Below, one piece after another: positions 61,127 through 64,000 of a DNA stretch of 64,000 nt. The DNA is from Clostridia bacterium (GTDB lineage: Bacteria; Bacillota; Clostridia; Oscillospirales; CAG-272), in assembly GCA_017482355.1 (NCBI GenBank), contig JAFUNJ010000012.1, forward strand, positions 1 through 64,000, given 5' to 3'. Both the position numbers and the translations under genes were made by a program. Position 1 is the stretch's first letter; each line of letters opens with the position of its first letter. Under the pieces are notes generated by a model, which was not told the DNA's origin, did not search any database, and saw only the letters and a list, made by a program, of their open reading frames with translations.

Positions 61127-62593
61127 ATGTTACTGAATAAAATGCTCGAAAACATACCCTGCCGTCTTTCGGTAGATATTCCGCAAATTGAAATAAAGGG
61201 GATCACCCCCGATCCTACGCTTTGCAAGGGGGGCTATCTCTTCGTATGCATCAAGGGCTTCACCCGTGACGGACACCTTGTTATAGACAAGGCGATCGAA
61301 AACGGTGCAGTCGCATTTGCAATAGACGAAAACCGCCCCGAGATCGAGGAGAAGCTGAACGCTCTTTCTCTTCCCTACGCTGTTTTCGAAAACACACGCG
61401 CAGGCGAAGCGTATCTGACATCGCGTTTCTGTAACGACCCCTGGAATGATCTTAAGATCACTGCTGTGACGGGTACAAACGGTAAAACGAGTACCGTCAC
61501 GATGCTGACCGAAATATACCGCGCGGCAGGCATCAAAGCCGCAACCATCGGTACAATTACGGGCAAGATGACGACTCCCGATCCGTCTGTGCTCTATCCG
61601 CTTCTTGCTCAGTTCCGTGACGAGGGATATACTCACGTAATTATGGAAGCTTCGTCTCACGCGCTAGCTCTCGGAAAACTCGAGCCGATAGAATTTGACT
61701 GCGGCGTTTTTACGAATCTCACTCCCGAGCATCTTGATTTTCACAAGACTCTCGATGAGTACGCAAAGGCAAAGGCAAAGCTTTTCCCGAAGGTCAAACG
61801 CGCGATAATCAACGCCGACGACAGCTATTCGTCTGTCATGATCAACGCATCGAAGACCCCGATCCTCTGCTCGGCAAAAGGCACGGCAGTCGATTTCTGC
61901 GCAAAAAACGTTTCGGATAACAAGAGCCAGGGCATTGATTACGATGTCTTTACCAAGGACCTCGTTTTCAAGATCACGTCTCCCATTCCCGGCTCGTTCA
62001 CCGTTATGAACACCCTTGAAGCCGCAACCGCCGCTTATACCGACGGTGTTCCGCACAGAACGATAATGGCGGCGCTCAGCCGTTTTACTGGCGTCAAGGG
62101 CAGAATGGAGCGCATTGCTCTGCCGACTAACGACTTTTCTCTCTACATAGATTTCGCGCACACACCCGACGCGCTTGAAAACGTGCTCAGAACCGTTCGC
62201 CGTTTCATGAAGGACGAACAGCGTCTTGTGCTTCTCTTCGGTTGCGGAGGCGACCGCGACCGCACAAAGCGTCCCGTAATGGGCGGAATTGCCTCTAAAA
62301 TGGCGGATTTTGTAATCGTTACTGCCGATAACAGCCGTAGCGAAAACACAAGAGATATTATAAACAATATTCTCGAGGGCTTCGACGAAAGCTGTCCTCA
62401 TACCGTGATCGAAAGCCGCAAGGAAGCGATTGAATACGCGGTTAAGACCGCGCAGCTCGGCGACGTTATCCTGCTTGCAGGTAAGGGTCATGAGGAATAC
62501 GAGATAATGCCGGACGGAACTCATCCCTTCTCGGAGCGCAATATAGCTCTTGAGGCATCAAAGCAGTACCTGAAGGACCACGGCTTATACTGA
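61127..62593 (+). CDS. murE: UDP-N-acetylmuramoyl-tripeptide synthetase (MurE)
   Basis: A 488-residue Mur ligase that adds the third amino acid to the peptidoglycan stem. ATP loop TGTNGKTSTVTML near 113, EASSHAL near 178, and DNSRSE near 412, the position where meso-DAP enzymes have DNPR and lysine enzymes differ; the Arg is kept, so meso-diaminopimelate is likely. ATG 61127 follows TTGGAG; the frame could extend 14 codons into the 3' end of the PBP gene but this is not supported. Confidence 0.95.
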   Translation: MLLNKMLENIPCRLSVDIPQIEIKGITPDPTLCKGGYLFVCIKGFTRDGHLVIDKAIENGAVAFAIDENRPEIEEKLNALSLPYAVFENTRAGEAYLTSRFCNDPWNDLKITAVTGTNGKTSTVTMLTEIYRAAGIKAATIGTITGKMTTPDPSVLYPLLAQFRDEGYTHVIMEASSHALALGKLEPIEFDCGVFTNLTPEHLDFHKTLDEYAKAKAKLFPKVKRAIINADDSYSSVMINASKTPILCSAKGTAVDFCAKNVSDNKSQGIDYDVFTKDLVFKITSPIPGSFTVMNTLEAATAAYTDGVPHRTIMAALSRFTGVKGRMERIALPTNDFSLYIDFAHTPDALENVLRTVRRFMKDEQRLVLLFGCGGDRDRTKRPVMGGIASKMADFVIVTADNSRSENTRDIINNILEGFDESCPHTVIESRKEAIEYAVKTAQLGDVILLAGKGHEEYEIMPDGTHPFSERNIALEASKQYLKDHGLY

Positions 62594-62610
62594 CCGAAAG
62601 GAAGAAAGCA

Positions 62611-64000
62611 ATGCTTGATATTTTTCACGGTGCAAGCGGCGCATCTGTCGCCGACGCCTGCAAAGGAAAACTTATATATGAAGGCGAAAAAAAGGTAAAA
62701 AGCGCCGTGATAGACTCGCGCAAGGTATCTGACGGCGATCTTTTCGTCGCAATAGCAGGCGAGCGGACAGACGGACATCTATATCTAACGTCTGCCGCCG
62801 AAAAGGGCGCCGCCGCAGTGCTTACCGAAAGAATTCCCGAGGATCTATCACCGTTTGAAAACAACGGCTGCTCGGTAATACTCTGCGAGAACACTTCACT
62901 GTCGCTTGCCTGCCTTTCTGCAGAGCACAAGAAGGAATGTGACGTTCTTACCGTCGGAGTTACGGGCAGCGTCGGAAAAACGACAACAAGACAGTTTATT
63001 GCGGTTGTTTTGTGTGCTAAATTCCCGACGCACAAGACTGAGGGCAACTTCAATAATGCGCTTGGACTGCCATTGACGCTTCTCGGCATAAGGGAAGAAC
63101 ACAAGGCGGCAGTCATAGAAATGGGCATGAGCGCAAGAGGCGAGATCTCGTTTCTTACAAAGCTTACCCGTCCTGATATTGGTGTAATTACCGTTATCGG
63201 CTCCTCGCACATCGAGCATCTCGGCTCACGTGAGGGTATACGCGACGCAAAGCTTGAGATAAGAGACGGAATGACCGATGACGGAATACTCGTTCTTAAC
63301 GGCGACGAGCCGCTACTTAGCGGCATTGAAAACGCCGTATACGTCTCACTGCATAATAAAGAATGTCCCTATCGTGCCGAGAATATCCGTAACGACGGAG
63401 ACGGAATGATATTCGATGCAATTACCCCTGACGGAGTGATTACAGACTGCCGCATTCCGACCCTCGGCGAGCATACAGTCCTTGACGCAATGTATGCAGT
63501 CACGGTCGGAAAGCTCGCAGGTCTTACCGACTCTGAGATCAAGCTTGGTCTATCTTCCTTCGTCGGCGTCGGAATGAGACAGAATATCGTAAAGCATAAC
63601 GGCATAACATTTATAAACGACTATTATAACGCAAGCCCCGAATCTATCAAAGCTTCCCTATCGGTAACGAAGGGACTGACCAAAGATATAGGTGGCAGAA
63701 CCGTTGCAGTGATCGGAAACGTAATGGAGCTCGGAGACAGAACCGAGGAGCTTCACCGTTCCGTTGGAAAATACGTTTCGGATATCGGCGTCGATCTGCT
63801 CTTTACCTTCGGAAACGATGCGGCATACATAGCCGATGAAGCGATCAAAAACGGATTTGACAGCGAAAGCGTATTCGTTTTCACCGATATAACAGATGAA
63901 AAGCCAATTTTGGCAACCGTCAAAGAAAAGCTCATAGAAAACGACTGCGTGCTCATCAAGGCAAGTCACGGAATTGACATGGGCAGAATTGCAAAGATAC
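62611..64000 (+). CDS. murF: UDP-MurNAc-tripeptide--D-alanyl-D-alanine ligase (MurF), partial
   Basis: From ATG 62611, 463 codons run to the window edge without stop. N-terminal DIFHGASGASV, VIDSRKVSDGDLFVAIAG (UDP-binding fold) near 36, ATP loop GVTGSVGKTTTRQF near 118, NEGNFNNALGLP-like segment (KTEGNFNNALGLPLTLL) near 144 and DYYNASPES near 338 identify MurF. It adds D-Ala-D-Ala (or D-Ala-D-Ser, should the VanG-like ligase at 33730 make it) to the MurE product. It follows murE by 17 nt; GAAAGGA lies upstream. Confidence 0.95.
   Translation, partial: MLDIFHGASGASVADACKGKLIYEGEKKVKSAVIDSRKVSDGDLFVAIAGERTDGHLYLTSAAEKGAAAVLTERIPEDLSPFENNGCSVILCENTSLSLACLSAEHKKECDVLTVGVTGSVGKTTTRQFIAVVLCAKFPTHKTEGNFNNALGLPLTLLGIREEHKAAVIEMGMSARGEISFLTKLTRPDIGVITVIGSSHIEHLGSREGIRDAKLEIRDGMTDDGILVLNGDEPLLSGIENAVYVSLHNKECPYRAENIRNDGDGMIFDAITPDGVITDCRIPTLGEHTVLDAMYAVTVGKLAGLTDSEIKLGLSSFVGVGMRQNIVKHNGITFINDYYNASPESIKASLSVTKGLTKDIGGRTVAVIGNVMELGDRTEELHRSVGKYVSDIGVDLLFTFGNDAAYIADEAIKNGFDSESVFVFTDITDEKPILATVKEKLIENDCVLIKASHGIDMGRIAKI

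Overview
This 64 kb window is a chromosomal segment of a low-to-moderate-GC Firmicute, most likely an anaerobic gut-type member of the Clostridia. The reasons are the gene families: type III glutamine synthetase, the large one-chain clostridial-type PurL, a pyrophosphate-type phosphofructokinase, a TtcA-like PP-loop enzyme, a PASTA-kinase/PP2C pair, an mraZ-rsmH-ftsL-PBP-murE-murF cluster with a PASTA-tailed (SpoVD-like) penicillin-binding protein, and very regular sigma-A promoters (TTGACA-like, 17 bp, TATAAT). Almost everything is housekeeping. The only mobile DNA is the end of an IS3-family element at the left edge.

Layout. 1-140: IS3-family end. 183-8524: galT, an ion-transporter-superfamily permease, a biotin ligase without a DNA-binding domain, a heterodimeric ABC exporter and a flavin oxidoreductase. 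8527-22340 (minus strand): one long purine operon led by a ZTP riboswitch with an overlapping intrinsic terminator: purE, purF, purM, a short formate/nitrite channel, purN, PurO-type IMP cyclohydrolase, stand-alone AICAR transformylase, purD, purL, fhs and an esterase. The formate channel, Fhs and the two formyl transferases form a plausible formate to 10-formyl-THF to purine line. 22415-28434: a small zinc-ribbon protein, mnmE, a Cys/Asp-rich mini membrane protein, a stalk-domain membrane protein, galE, an SGNH esterase and an unknown. 28524-33641: ABC-FtsX fusion, HAD phosphatase, CNNM/CorC protein. 33664-38411: a VanG-like D-Ala-D-X ligase with a VanT-like racemase, an S1-domain protein whose Shine-Dalgarno lies in an inverted repeat, PPi-phosphofructokinase and tRNA-Glu(CTC). 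38479-49211: DUF4321-maf-lepA-HPr-like, then rlmN (frameshifted)-PP2C-PASTA kinase-glnN-nadE. 49225-56359: ttcA-like, amidase, unknown anchored protein, mgtE with a leader ORF and attenuator, a GH36-like glycosidase and an AraC-LplA fusion. 56585-64000: the division/cell-wall cluster starting at mraZ and cut by the window edge inside murF.

Main points of interest. (1) A 607-residue protein joins a complete AraC-type regulator to a complete lipoate-protein ligase A. It looks like a lipoate counterpart of the regulator-ligase design of BirA, while the window's own BirA lacks the DNA-binding domain. (2) Two glutamine-dependent enzymes, PurF and NadE, have both lost the cysteine nucleophile of their glutaminase domains, and nadE lies directly downstream of glutamine synthetase III; PurL keeps its own. 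(3) A formate channel is embedded in the ZTP-riboswitch purine operon with 1-7 nt junctions. (4) rlmN is split by a +1 frameshift at TTT-TGA, resembling the prfB frameshift site. (5) A 26-codon ORF followed by a terminator precedes mgtE. Function calls come from reading the translated sequences and recalled family motifs; no database search was possible.
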